DNA from: Phytoseiulus persimilis
Taxonomy: Eukaryota; Arthropoda; Arachnida; Mesostigmata; Phytoseiidae
Length of the DNA stretch: 64,000 nucleotides
Direction: 5' to 3'
Assembly (NCBI GenBank): GCA_037576195.1
Contig: CM075104.1
Span: forward strand, 1,990,775-2,054,774
Shown here: piece after piece, positions 10,931 through 22,480 of the stretch
Layout of the letters: each line of letters begins with the position of its first letter
Numbering within the stretch: position 1 is the first letter of the stretch
The notes under the pieces: generated by a model
Told to the model about the DNA's origin: nothing
Seen by the model: the letters and a program-made list of their open reading frames with translations, nothing else
The model's database searches: none
Made by a program: the position numbers and the translations under genes

Positions 10931-13900
10931 CTCAGATATCTCGTAGAGTACTCCTCTTCATCGTCTCCTCGCAGGGCAAGTGTCATTCCGATGCGAGTTT
11001 GAGGGGCCGAGATATCCACAGTTGAACATCGGCGGTGGAGCAGTTTCTGAGCGACACTCTCCCTCAACGCGTCTCTGCCCAGGACTGCTCTCGAAGCCTG
11101 CTTCGGTGAAAGATTTTCTCACCTCTGCCGTCGATTCCGGAGCTCGATTTTCACCTACCAGACCGGAGTTTCCAACCCTTTGATCCACTTCATCCGAGGC
11201 ACTTTAGCAAAAAACCTACAGGAGTCAACAGAGCTCAGCAAGCGAATAAAGTAGGACCCCGTGTCCACTTTGTCGATGTTCCACTGCAGCAGGCTCCAAA
11301 AGACCGAGCCTGCGTGGCATGACTGAAAGGACCCCAGGGGGGACTCGCGGTGAACTTTCTCTAGCCCAGCGAGTAGTCGAAGGCTTTGCCGATGAACGAT
11401 GTGGAACACAAGCCCTTTGCACGACTGAGCGAGGGCTAAGCTGCGAATCGCAGAACCAATCGACTGGTCCGCCGGAGGAGCTCAGAAAAAAACGAGAGTG
11501 TCTGCGGTGATACTTCAGCGCGTTGGATATTCCTCGGTGAAAGTAGCTCGCGACGAGGGGGTCTAGCTTACGCAGTGGGGAACCGAAAAAGCGTGAGACT
11601 TTGTTGAGGAAGTCAACAAGTATTATCCGCTGCTTGGAAAATAAGTCCGAATGTGAGAGTTTAATACATCCCACGCACCTGCAAGATCAATGACTAATCC
11701 TAACCAGCAGAGTGTACTCGCCCCCGCGTATGGTGTTTCTGACATATAAAGAGATGTTAATGGACAAGACATGGTTAATGAACCAATCAATCATCAAAGA
11801 TGTGCTCATCTGAACTGCCCCGGTTTCCCATTTGAGAAAAATGATAGGAACTCCATCAGTAGATACAGATCTTCCGCGTCGATATACACAATGATCGGGC
11901 GAATGCACCATGGACCGATCGATTTGTTCAAGTTCCAGATCATAGATCGTGATGAACTTCCATCAGGAGGGCGAGCGTCATCCCGACATGGGAACTTCGG
12001 AATCAAGCAAATCCTCGGTATTCATTGGAAATCATCTTCGGTCCGACACCGTAAATATAACGTTCCTCGCCGATTATGCTGCCGTTGATGTAATTTCCCT
12101 GGGAGAGGAGAAGTCTCGGTTTCATACTCATTCGGGACGAATCGAATCATGGAGGAAATTATAAAGCTCCATTCTCTTCTGGAAGCGAAGCCGTACATGC
12201 AGCCAGGACGTACAGGGACTGGATCAGATGCTACATGACAGGAGTCGACGACCTCTCGAGTCGCAGGAGTCACTCTCGGGCCGGCAGACTCGCCCGGAGC
12301 CACTCTCCAACAGCAGGAGGAGGAAAATGAAATGCCAGTCCATGTCACAATCGGAAGATCCCCTCCTCAATGCATTGTCTGTCGGAGAGCAGGAAAGTGC
12401 TACCTCGCGTTCCGAATCAATCTGATCTTCACTCGATGAGACGTTCCCGCATCTAGTGACAATTTTGGAAGTCCTCTAAAGCTACCCGAAGACAGTGCCC
12501 AGAGCTGCCGGTGGCCCCGTCCACTCCATCGCTTGCCCTGCTATGGAAGAGGAGCAGCTCTCGAATCTGAGCATAGCGCATATGAGTTGCCGCAGAGCAC
12601 CTCCAATTGTCCGGTGAACTGCTTCGGATGTTTGACTGGGTGCATCTCCAGATCAGTGCGAGCCGATTCCTCCAACATCTCGTAGAGCATCTCGGAAGAG
12701 GCTACTGATGCTTGGGAGGAAGGAGGTACCCAAATGGAGTGAGACGAATGGCTTACTTCCTCTCTGCGCGGAGGTCGAGAGTCTCGACTCTAGACTCAGT
12801 GTGCCGTGCGAATACTCAAACCTATACTGAAAGCCGCTTTCTAAGACATCTGAAGTTCAGATCACCCCCTTGGTCATGACTGTGAAGAATGTCCATACCT
12901 TTCACTTGTAGATACTTCCTGCCTCCGGACATCGGCGTTGTTCGCCCTTGTAGCCCGCATCGGAAGCCCCCGAATCGCACTCTTGAGCGGGATGCTAGAC
13001 TGGTAAGATAGAAGTTCCAAACCTGCTCGCGAGTTTCCATCCGTACAGGATGGTGGGTTTTCCGAGAAAGTGGGACTGGAAAGAGAAAGTCGCGGTGGTG
13101 ATATTCAATCGAATTTGGCACAGTCTGCCGGATGATGTTCTGCCCGCAGACACGCGAGACATCGCGCGCCGAAATTTGGATGACCGCTCGCGTGGAATGC
13201 CATGAGAAGGAACAGCCAAAACTGACCTTTCAACAGAGGTTCCACTTGGAGTACCATTCGCGTATAGGGGGACTGGGTCTGGTTGATTGAGCTTTTGATT
13301 CGAAAGCTGATCGAGAATCTTGCAAGTCGTGCATCTTACGGTTCGAACGAGAGATTTGGTGTAAGGTGGCAGGATTGGCAACGTTGCGGTCGCGGTCATG
13401 AGACAAGATCTGCTTTTGGCTAAGCGTGTCTGAGGGTATAGAACTTGATCGGATCAGCCTTCCTCCTCCGAGAATCGGAATGAGTCCAGGAGATCAAATG
13501 GGGAGTTCGGGGACGACTTTGACGACGATCACACTTCCTGATTTCTCAGATCTGGTCAGCGAGGCGCTCGCATCCTCAGCAGCCAGGAAATTCCATGAGC
13601 GGTCGGCATCCGCGTCCGCGATCCTCCCGGTTGTCGTTCTTGGTTGCATCTGTAACAATTATAAGGGTGAGTCCCCATCGCCCCGCTCATCGAGTTGAGT
13701 CGTGTTGCGCGTCGCATCGCTCATTTCTCAAATCCGCGCATCCAGAAATGTCCCTCTCGCTTTTCAAATGACTCAATGCAAATGCGGCCGCTCGTTCTCC
13801 TCTCCAATGAATATTGATCGAAGATATGATCTGCTGGAACAACGAGAGTGTGAGCGTGGCAATTTACTGTTTCCGTCGTTGCCAAAAGAGTTCCGGAACG

Positions 13901-15119
13901 AAAACAGTGATGAGCTGGTCCGGTGCTTTCAATCCGTCTTCCATCGCAGAGGGGCTTGATACCTCAGAAATTACATCCTGCGTCCCACGGAGACTCGACG
14001 GCAAAACAAATTAGTCTGCCCTTGGTCGGATGGAGTTCAGCCAGCGTGGCTCCACCATCCGTTTCTACCCACATGCTCATGTTTTCTCTAGATCACCTAT
14101 TGTTAGAGTTCGACATCGGGAGCAAAAATAGCGAACGCCTTGATGCGACCCTTAATCAAAGATCGCCAGCGCGGCTCCAAAAGCGCTAGTTCTTTAACCG
14201 CGAGAAATCCTCCTCGGGCCAATCGGGGCCATTTCCTCACTTCCAGCTTACGTATTTTGGCGTCGGTGAGCTCGGCTACCCGTTTGGTGTGATTCGCTCC
14301 CGACTTCAAACATGCTCGCATCTGAATATGTTAGCGCATATTTCGACACGAGATGCGCTGCGGGATCCGTATACGCTCTTCAAAGACACGGCAATTCATG
14401 AACCCAGCCAACCTCGAGAGAACGACTCTACATGCTGATCCACGCGAACGCATACTCTGGTGCGATGTCCACTGAAAGCTCCGTGCATCTTCCATGACGT
14501 CTACTTTCGCCAGGCTTGACTCCTTCCGTGGGTCGTGTGGCTACGTGACGATTGTTCTCTCGCTTAATCGGCCATGACCTAAGGCGGCGAATCCTCCGAC
14601 GATCGCTTCGGTGCTTCCTAGAGGGGGGCTCATTCGAATACGGGAATCAGACTGATCCAAACTTCGAATATCCGGGTATAGCGAGGCAGCTTACGAATTT
14701 TTCCTGATTCGATCGGACGATTTCGTAATTTTTCGAGACCGATGGGAAGGCTCTCCCACTCGGCCCGAAGTCAGCAATTCTACTCCTGGCGTGGGGTGGC
14801 AGATCCGTCGATCCGAGGCTAGAACGCTTGGAAACTCCTTGAAGATGCCGAAGCTACCTCTGCAGCATGCCTACGAGTTGTAGACGCCTCTGGTGAGCGC
14901 CCCAGAAAATGCCCTCGAGCTACCCTAGCGGTCAAACTGATAGCACAAACAGTTTCTCCGCTAAGCTTCGAGAATCTTCTGGATAACTTCAGTCTTAGGT
15001 TCTGGAGGGTATGATACACAGTAATGCTCAACCCAGCTAGGCTGGGAGGAAAAGTGATGGCAGCCAAAATGGCTGCCTTTTTTATTGACTCCGAAATAGA
15101 AGAATAACGGAGACCCAAC
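10931..15119. other. Unassigned sequence
   Basis: No domain was recognised. One stretch at 13426-13664 (+) keeps a serine-rich open frame and runs into AAGGGTGAGT, which fits a splice donor, so it could be an exon; nothing else supports that. Around 15060 the sequence GGCAGCC-AAAAT-GGCTGCC forms a short hairpin followed by six T's. This may belong to the 3' part of the gypsy relic next to it. Confidence 0.35.
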
Positions 15120-16931
15120 AGTCCCCCTGCGCTCAGCCGTTGAGCCTCTTGTAATTCACCGGAACTTTGCAAGCGCCCGGCAACGGCGTTCAGGTGGCTT
15201 GCGACCCTGCGCCCGCGGCTTGAATGTGTCGGAAGGAATTCTCAGAGGCCGACCAAAGAAAACCTCGTCAGGCGATTTGCCTCCCAACGCAGATGCGGGT
15301 GTGAACTTGTATGCCAAGACCACTCAATCCAGCCGCTCCGTCTTTGCGTCGATCGAATCCTTGGTCGTACGCACCATTCCTCACCATCTCCGCTTGTCCG
15401 TTTGTTTGGGGCATCGACGAAGCGCAACGTTGATGAGCGATGTTCATTTCAGAGCAGAATTCCGCAAAAGTTTCCGGGCGACCCACCTGCCGGAATAACC
15501 GTCGAAGGTAATCGACAAGCGAGGCCGAAGTTAGAGAAGGCAACCACTCCGCAACTGTGAATTTGAGGAAACTGTCAACGATAACCAAGAAAGTTTTTCC
15601 CCGGCGCGGTTCACCGAAATCAATGTGAACTCAAGCCCACGGCTTGTCCGCCGGCGGCCGTGGACTGAGAGGTACTTTGACAGGAGCCGACGATGTTCGC
15701 AGACAATGAGGAAAGTTCTTCACGAATGTCTCGATGTCCAAAGTCGTTCCCGGCCAGAGAAAGTGGTTACGAGCCAACGACTTCATGCGACGAATGCCTG
15801 GGTGAGCTAGATGCAACTTTTCAAGGATCAGGTGCTTCACGGCTTTTGGAATCACCACTCGCTCGCCGTACAGGACTATACCGCCTGAGCAACAGAGGGA
15901 GTCCACGAGGAGCGCCAAAGGACGTAATATTGCATCTTCCTTGTCTTTCGAAAACCATCCGTCTTACAAACGTTGAAGTACTTGAGGAAGGACCGGATCT
16001 TTCTTGGTTTTCTCCACCACGAGATTCTTACCCCGCTCCGACTCCAGCGCCTTATGACCAGATCTTGAGGACTCGACTCCGAATGACTGTCGATAGCCGC
16101 CACCGTTTCTCCCAAATCGGAATCTCTGGCGTCCGCTCTCCTCTCGCTGATCAATCGTGATAACGCATCCGCGTGTCCAAAATCTTTCGCCCTGACGTAT
16201 TGGGAATCGAACCCCACAAGACGAAGAGCCCAAAGCTGCAACCGGGCGGCCGTCCGCGCAGACAACCTTCACATGCCCGTCGGATCGGAGAGGACAACGA
16301 GCGGCTGATGATAACAATCAATCCTTGGTACTTGACCTTTGTTTGCCCGAAGTTACACTTCCCCGAACGCAGATGAAAACCCCACTTCTGGAGTCTATCC
16401 AATACGGCCACGAGACGGCGATCTTGGGCGGCGGAGTCTGGAGCCATGATCAGAATATCATCCAAATAGACCCGTCCAGACCAGCCATCGTCTGCCTAGT
16501 GGCCTTCTGGAAAATCGCTGGGGCTGTCTTCAGGCCGAGCACCAACCTCTTGTAGCGGCACAGACCCCGATGATTCGCGATCGTCGTGTAAGCTTGGCTC
16601 CCTTTGTCCCACCGCAGCTGCAGATATGCATCAGTTAGATCGAGCTGCGAAATGAATCTGCTCCCGGACAACTTGACCGCGATCTCTTCCATGTTCGGCA
16701 ACGGGTGATTCATGTCTTCGAGGCGGCATTGAGGCCCGTAGAATAGTATGCATACACTCGAAGACTCCCATCTGATTTTTTCACGATTACGATTGGAGTA
16801 GCCCAGCCCGACTGTTCCAACTCTTCAATCGCACCGATTCCCAGCAGCCTGTCCAATACTCTATCGACTTGTTCCTTGAACGCAATGGAGAATAGGTCGT
16901 GGAGGCAAATGCGCATGCCCGACGTTCTCAT
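15120..16931 (-). pseudogene. Ty3/gypsy-type pol relic (RT, RNase H, integrase)
   Basis: On the minus strand the segments run in normal pol order. The reverse transcriptase starts at 16931-16710 with SGWATPIVIVKKSDGS. It continues at 16713-16450 with QLDLTDAYLQL (catalytic aspartate) and GLKTAPAIFQK, and after a one-base shift the YLDD box appears at about 16470. The RNase H tail follows, with the DALSR motif near 16190-16160. The integrase zinc module lies at 15918-15631 (HPGI, then WPG, then NFPHC, where the usual first Cys is Phe). The integrase core is at 15588-15268 (VDSF, then NGQAE), and a conserved GKSPDEVFFGRPLR block lies near 15280-15240 in another frame. The segment that should hold the second integrase aspartate is deleted. 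Frameshifts separate nearly every module, so the copy is dead. I could not find LTRs or gag. Confidence 0.85.
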
Positions 16932-17553
16932 ACGAATGAAGCTTTACCTCCAGCTATGTGCAGCAACCCAGACCTTTCTCGAACAAGGATGGAAAACGTG
17001 CCTGAAGAGCTGAAGCAGATGCAGAAGAACCTTCAATGCCCGACACGGAAGGAATCCTGGTCGTTTCCCATCGTAGAAGCACCCAACATTCAGTCAGCTC
17101 TCAAGGGCTGATTTATATCCTTCTGCTGAGCTCGGAGTCCAAATCTCAAGCTAGCGTTTTTAATTGAAAAAAAACAGGAACCATTCATCCACGGGTTGAC
17201 CCGGGGCGCAGAAATGCGAACAACCCGGCGTCAAGCCAGAAGACAGACAAAATTCGTCGATAAATGAATTCGAAGATACGATGAATGGGTTGTGAAACAC
17301 CTACAAAAAAACGAAACTCCGCGTCAACTTGTCTTCAACGGTCCTGTCTTCAGTGCTCCGGAACGTTGACGGGCGTCCATCAAACTGTCATGCAAAGGTT
17401 AGAAGATCGGTCAGAATTAGTTCAGGAAAGTGAATACCGGGTTATGATGACTGAAGTAGCTCATGTGTGTATAACAGGAGCAATCTTATCCGGCTACTGA
17501 GAATATAATATTGATGCATGTTTGGCTATGTGTTCTCGATATCTCAGGATCGG
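16932..17553. other. Unassigned sequence upstream of the gypsy relic
   Basis: This probably includes some of the gypsy element's 5' pol or gag sequence on the minus strand, but no protease, nucleocapsid knuckle or LTR was recognised. A short A-run occurs near 17166-17174. Confidence 0.3.
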
Positions 17554-17847
17554 TTAATAGTTCAAGATCGAGTTGATCTCGCATGATTCGATCATTTTTT
17601 CCTCTTTGAGGGGATCTTTCAGGTTCCAACTGGAATCACCGCAAAGAATCAGTGGAGTTCTCTGGTTTCGTATACCAGGGGACAGAACATGGTCATCTTC
17701 CAGTGGGAACTCTTTAATGAGTTCGAACGATGTTCCCGGATTTAAATATACTGTCGCGAGAGCGGTTAGTTGGGTACGTAGGAGTATTTCACAGGCATAA
17801 ATGTCACCAGGATCTTCATCAATGAGATTTGGTGTAATTTTTGTCAA
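17554..17847 (-). pseudogene. APE-type endonuclease fragment
   Basis: A 97-codon minus-strand frame contains VYLNPGTSFELIKEF and later PLILCGDSSWNLKDP. This matches the order of the apurinic endonuclease domain in LINE or Helentron elements, where a sheet ending in GDFN carries the catalytic Asp-Asn pair; here FN is replaced by SS. Only this middle part of the domain is present. It lies back to back with the plus-strand R1-like element that begins at about 17850, so it is a separate or inverted fragment. Confidence 0.5.
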
Positions 17848-17849
17848 TG

Positions 17850-20233
17850 GGAGAGAAGGAAGACTTCGAATACCTCAGTGATCATCAATATCTCGAGTAC
17901 AACATGGAAATAGGAGGAGTGACTCACGACTGCACTCGAAGGAAAGGATAGAAATGGACAACCATAAATAAGGAGGTCTTCTTCGAGACACTCGACACCA
18001 GATGCAGGGAGATCTGGGATGTGAACACACCCGTCAACAGCCACCCTCTGAGAGAACCCTCACCGAGACTCACCGGCAAGCGACCAGTTCACTGGTGATC
18101 GAAAGAGATTGCCGCCCTGAGAGGTGAGTGCCTAAAGGCTCGCAGACTCTTCCTGAGATAAAGGAAATTGTCGCTGAAGTATCCAATATGGGCTGATAAA
18201 TGCCTCTCGGAACACACCTCAGCCAGGCCGTCAGACGCAAATACCAGAGAGAGATCGAAATAAGTAAACGCTCTCGCTGGAAAGAGCTATGCGACAGTCT
18301 GGGGGAAGTTGTCTGGGGACTACCGAACAAGACAGTCAGGGATAAGTTGCCCCAAAACAACTGGAACTCCCAACAACGACGATCCACAGAGCAGTATTAC
18401 AGCTCTTCCCTGCCGGAGGTACATTCAATCGCTCACGTCCACCGGTCGATGACGCAGATATTCCCAAGGTACTTATATCGGAGATCACCGCTGCGGCAGA
18501 CAGAATCTCATCGGGCAGGGCACCGGGGCCAGACGGCATCCCACTAGAGGCCACGAAAGCAGTGCTGAGCCGATGGCCGAGGAGTTTTGCACGCCTGGTC
18601 GAAGGCATACTCAGAACAGGAGTCTTCCCAGAGGCATGGAAAGTAGCAAATCTAGGCTCAATCCCGAAACCGGGCAAACTAGACGCCTTCCGACCCATAT
18701 GCCTACTCAGCACAGTCGCTAAAGCAGTGGAAACAGTCCTGAACAGAAGACTTCAGAACAGCCTAGAAGATAACGGTGGCTTAGCAGATTGCCAATATTG
18801 CTTCAGATCGGGAAGATCAACGCTCTCAGCTATTGATCTGGTCGCGGAAGCAGTCGAGAAGGGAAAAACTAAGCCCTGGAGAAGCCGCGGAAGGCTCTCG
18901 ATCATCATGCTAGATGTTAAGAACGTCTTTAACTCTGTTAAATGGGATCGAATGATGAGAGCTCTCGAATCGAGAGAGGTCCCAGCCTACCTCCGAAAAA
19001 CTCTGGACTCATATCTTGAAAACCGATGGATAAAAGATGAAGCAGGGAACGAGCGTGAAATGACTGGCGGAGTTCCGCGGCGATTGGCCCTGGGCCCGAC
19101 CCTGTGGAACATCGGTTACGATGGACTCCTCCGTGAAAATCTCCCGATGGGGGCTACCACGATAGCCTACGCAGATGACCTGGCCATTATGGTCAAGGCC
19201 TCATCAATCCCTGAACTGGAAGAGATCGCGAACGACTCGCTCGCGATTGTACAATGATGGTGCAAAGCCAACAAACTTGAGTTAGCTTCCGAGAACTCAG
19301 AAGCGGTGACGCTCCTCAGTCGAAGAAATGAAAGAACCCCGATACTCAAACTGGGGAATCGCTTGGTCAAACCCACAAAACACGCCAGATACCTCGGAGT
19401 TCTCCGGGAAGAAGAGCTCAACGGTGGCGCACATGTGCAATCGAAGGCAGCCGCTTTTATAGCGAAGATACTCCCACGCACTCACGGAGCGTCGGAAGCA
19501 CAACGACGCATGCTGGCCACAGTCGCAAAATCAATAATGTTGTACGCCTCTCAAATGTGGGCAGAATACGCACTCAGAAAAGCTTACAACAGGGAAGCAA
19601 TCGACAGGGCACAGAGAGGAACGACCATACGAATCACGCGAGCGTACCGAACCGTATTAACGGCTGCGCTCATGGTACTAGCTCGCAGACCGCCAAGGAG
19701 ACTCCTTGCGACGGAAAGATCACGTCTATGGAAAGAAAACAAGAATAGAAGCGAACCCAACAACTGAGAGGATGGGTATAACACAGTCGAAAATGAGACA
19801 ATGAAGGAAAAGACTCTCTCGGAATGGCACTCCGAGTTGGACTCCGGAAAGCGCGGAAGGTGGACACACAAATGCATACCCGACATCAGAAAGTGGATCA
19901 CGAGGGAGTTTGGTGACCTTAAATATCACACGACTCAGGTGCTCTCCTCTCATGGGGATTCCCATGAGTACCTGTGCAGGATAGAGACCCGCAACAGCCT
20001 GCGTCCACTGCGACGCGGGGGAGTCCGACTCCGTACAACACACGATAATGAAGTGCGAGGCCCTCAACCGAGCCCGAGGAACCCTCACTTTCCGGGGAAT
20101 CCAGGAGGTGGTCGACAAAGTGTTAGAGAATGAGGAAAATTGGGAAAGTATCACCAAAACCATCGGTAAAATTCTCACCAGGAAGGAGGTTCTGGGAAGA
20201 AGCCGACTTGCAAGACTCGGAGCGGCAACCTGA
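17850..20233 (+). pseudogene. R1-like ORF2 (reverse transcriptase) of copy A
   Basis: Reading starts with YLSDHQYLEYNMEIGG, typical of the spacer after the endonuclease, then SKEIAALRGECLKARRLF. Two in-frame stops lie within about 70 codons (TGG-TGA near 18095, TAA near 18160). The longest open piece is 18562-19257, 231 codons. It carries VFPEAWKVANL, FRSGRSTLSAIDLV, IIMLDVKNVFNSVKW (first catalytic Asp) and YADD at residues 203-206 of that piece. The GVPQGS box of active enzymes is changed to GVPRRL. A TGA follows at 19255. The C-terminal part has frameshifts, and its zinc knuckle (CVHC onward, about 20000-20060) is out of frame with the preceding sequence. It is more damaged than copy B, consistent with greater age. 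Confidence 0.85.
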
Positions 20234-20260
20234 GAAAGGCGCCGACCTTACAACGAAGTA

Positions 20261-21218
20261 TTGGGTGCGTGCGAGAGTTCTGAGCGCTAAACATTAGCAG
20301 CTCATGACTCCGCTACCAGGAGTCACAGAGAGATGATGAAATGCTCAAAATACGCGGAATCCAGCCAGCTTTCAGATACAGATTCAACAATCGGCCTGCC
20401 AGCATCGACGATTTCTATGAAGGGATCGAAAATCGCGATTTTTCGATTCCGATGGAACTAAGATTATAACCCCCTGTTTTCCCTTCGGAATCTTCGGAAG
20501 TTCGTCGTGAATCAGGCTGTTTCAGAAGAAAATTGAGCGATTCGGCCGATTCCAAGCGGGGATATCGGCCCTCGGGTTCGATTTTTTGCCCTCTCGATTC
20601 ATGTTGAGTGAATAGGAAAAATATGGGCTTTCTCGAAAAATCTTTCCTCTTCACCCGAAGACGAGCCAATTTGAGATGCCGCATAGCACACCCTATAGCT
20701 TGGTTCAAAGCTTCGAAAACAGGTCATCTGGTCCAATTTTTAGCTCTCCACCCTTAGCTTCAAGTTGCGAGCTGGAGTCACAAACTTGAGTTTCGCTGGG
20801 TCAGCCGTCCGATGGCTGCCACCGGCACGATTTTCTCTGGAAACTCTTGGGGAGCCTGAAATTGGATCATATGACATGTTTTTGAAACCTTGAACCCGGC
20901 TATAGGATGTGCTATGCAGCATCTCAAATTGGCTCGTTTCTTGGCTGAGATGGAGCATTTTTGTAGAAGGCCCCTTTTTTTCCTATTCACTAAGCATCGA
21001 TCGATAGGGCTAAAAATCGAAACTTACGAAGCCGATATCTCCGCTTGGCTTCGATTGATTTCGAACAGAAAACAAGGGGTCATGATCTCAGTTTCGCCGG
21101 AATCGAGAAATCGCGATTTTTCGATTTCCGACCCTTCCAGTAAAACCGTCGGTTTTGGCAGGCCGTTTGAGTTATGAGCTGTCAAAGTATAGCGCTCAGA
21201 ACTTTTGCACGCACACAA
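20261..21218. mobile_element. Fold-back mariner-like MITE with very long terminal inverted repeats
   Basis: The element is bounded by TA on both sides (20259-20260 and 21219-21220). Its ends are TTGGGTGCGTGCGAGAGTTC and the complement of an end reading GAACTTTTGCACGCACACAA. The inverted repeat does not stop at the tips: the left arm (20261 to about 20748) pairs with the right arm (about 20848 to 21218), leaving a loop near 100 bp. The right arm lacks roughly 75 bp present in the left. No transposase is encoded. The outer 200 bp match the element at 31068-32454, so the two are one family. Copy B at about 42290 shows the empty site with a single TA. Confidence 0.88.
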
Positions 21219-21448
21219 TACATCGGACACGCAGAATACGGAAAATGGTAACGCAGGTCCCCTGAAGTAGAGCCCTAGGTGACTCGGGAGAAATAACAGC
21301 AGTCCAACAGGGCTGAGTCCCCGATAATCTAGCCGCAGAGATAGGAGTGTTCTGGAGGAATCACCTCATAACCGGGTTGAAGGCCCTCACAGGCCGATCT
21401 CCGGTATCCGAAGGGATTTCACTCCGACTCTATAACATTGAAAAAAAA

Positions 21449-21510
21449 GAGATCTGGGAAGTAATGGTCAGATTGGTCCCGGAATCACCCATCCAGACTT
21501 GGAAACCACC
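21449..21510 (+). repeat. Single satellite monomer flanking LINE copy A
   Basis: Directly after the A-tail of copy A the sequence reads GAAGTAATGGTCAGATTGGT, then CCCGGAATCACCC, then CCAGACTTGG. This is the same 45-bp unit, in the same orientation, as the array at 42502-45042. Confidence 0.8.
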
Positions 21511-22064
21511 ACCGTTCCAGCGATTGGATTTTGCTCCCCGCGGTTCTGTCCGTCCAGGGTGACTTTGCTCGATCCTCCTGGATCATTTCTTCGTCATCGG
21601 AAATGCCTGGCTTTCGCCGAGTTATCATGTCGCACCGTTATGAGTATTCCTTTCCAAAACTCAATCGCCAACTATTACTCCATTGTCATTGGCTTTGACA
21701 AGACTCCGAGATTTACCACGTGGGATTCAACTTGAGTTCGAATACGATTTTTGCGTTCCACTCCCAGTAACACCCTAGTGAACACGCGCATTAGAGAAGC
21801 GCATTTCTGCGCCTACATATGGATTTCGAGGGCGGCCAAATGATAGGACACTTCGTCTGGACAGCCAATACTTTCGTTGATGACCACTCTCACGTTGTAT
21901 TCCCTCGGTTTCCGCCGTGGATCGAGGCAAATCTTTGAACGAGAGGAAAAAACGTGATTGTGTGCCTCAGGGATAGGAATTTGACGTTCGGTTGAATTGC
22001 GGAGGCTGTAAGGCGGAGCAGGAAAGTTGCTCGAATCTGACCCTCACTTCCCGAGTCTGGGGGG
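21511..22064. other. Unassigned sequence
   Basis: No coding signal or repeat was recognised. It separates the satellite monomer next to LINE copy A from the small satellite array that begins at 22065. Confidence 0.4.
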
Positions 22065-22320
22065 TGATTCCGAGACCAATCTGACCATTACTTTCCAACT
22101 CTGGAGGAGTGATTCGGGGACCAACCTGACCATTACTTTCCAAGTCTCGAGCGGTGATTCCGAGACCAATCTGACCGTTACATTCCAACTCTGGAGGAGT
22201 GATTCCGGGACTAGTCTGACCATTACTTTCCAAGTCTGAAGGGGTGATTCCGGGACCAATCTGACCATTACTTCCCAAGTCTGGAGGGGTGATTTCGGGA
22301 CCGATCTGACCATCTGAAGA
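22065..22320 (-). repeat. Short satellite array, six 45-bp monomers
   Basis: The sequence GATTCCGRGACCAATCTGAC recurs, with small changes, at 22065, 22110, 22155, 22200, 22245 and 22290, an exact 45-bp period. It is the reverse complement of the unit at 42502-45042. Because 45 is a multiple of three, both strands stay open and give 15-residue protein-like repeats; I do not regard these as a gene. Confidence 0.92.
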
Positions 22321-22355
22321 ATCTCCATCAAGACAGCCGCCGAAAATCATCGAGA

Positions 22356-22480
22356 TATAGAGGGAGAGAGAGAGATAGGAGAGAGAGAGAGAGAGACAGG
22401 AGAGAGCGAGAGAGAGATAGGAGAGAGCGAGAAAGAGAGATAGGAGAGAGCGAGCGAGCGAGCGAGAGAGAGAGAGCTTC
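22356..22480. repeat. GA-rich microsatellite/minisatellite
   Basis: About 125 bp of GAGA runs are broken by regularly placed ATAGGA, ACAGGA and GCGA variants, giving a second period of roughly 20-30 bp. It lies about 35 bp beyond the satellite array. Translation would give Ser/Leu-rich nonsense. Confidence 0.9.

Larger units (their letters stand above)
17850..21448 (+). mobile_element. R1-clade-like LINE copy A, 5'-truncated, interrupted
   Basis: The element runs from the region between the endonuclease and reverse transcriptase, through RT and the C-terminal domain, to a 3' untranslated region ending in eight A's at 21441-21448. The 3' UTR is split by a 958-bp DNA transposon at 20261-21218; the two halves match copy B's continuous 3' UTR (42256-42501). 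The sequence right after the A-run (from about 21455) is one monomer of the satellite found elsewhere in the window. The 5' edge is placed where LINE-like coding first appears, next to an oppositely oriented endonuclease fragment. No target-site duplication can be defined. Confidence 0.8.

Noticed and set aside
11687-12164. Possible BEL/Pao reverse-transcriptase text (a GIKQILGIHW phrase)
   Set aside because: One short phrase, no catalytic box and frequent stops; too weak to call.
14560-17230. LTRs around the gypsy pol relic
   Set aside because: I looked for matching direct repeats on both sides and found none by eye.
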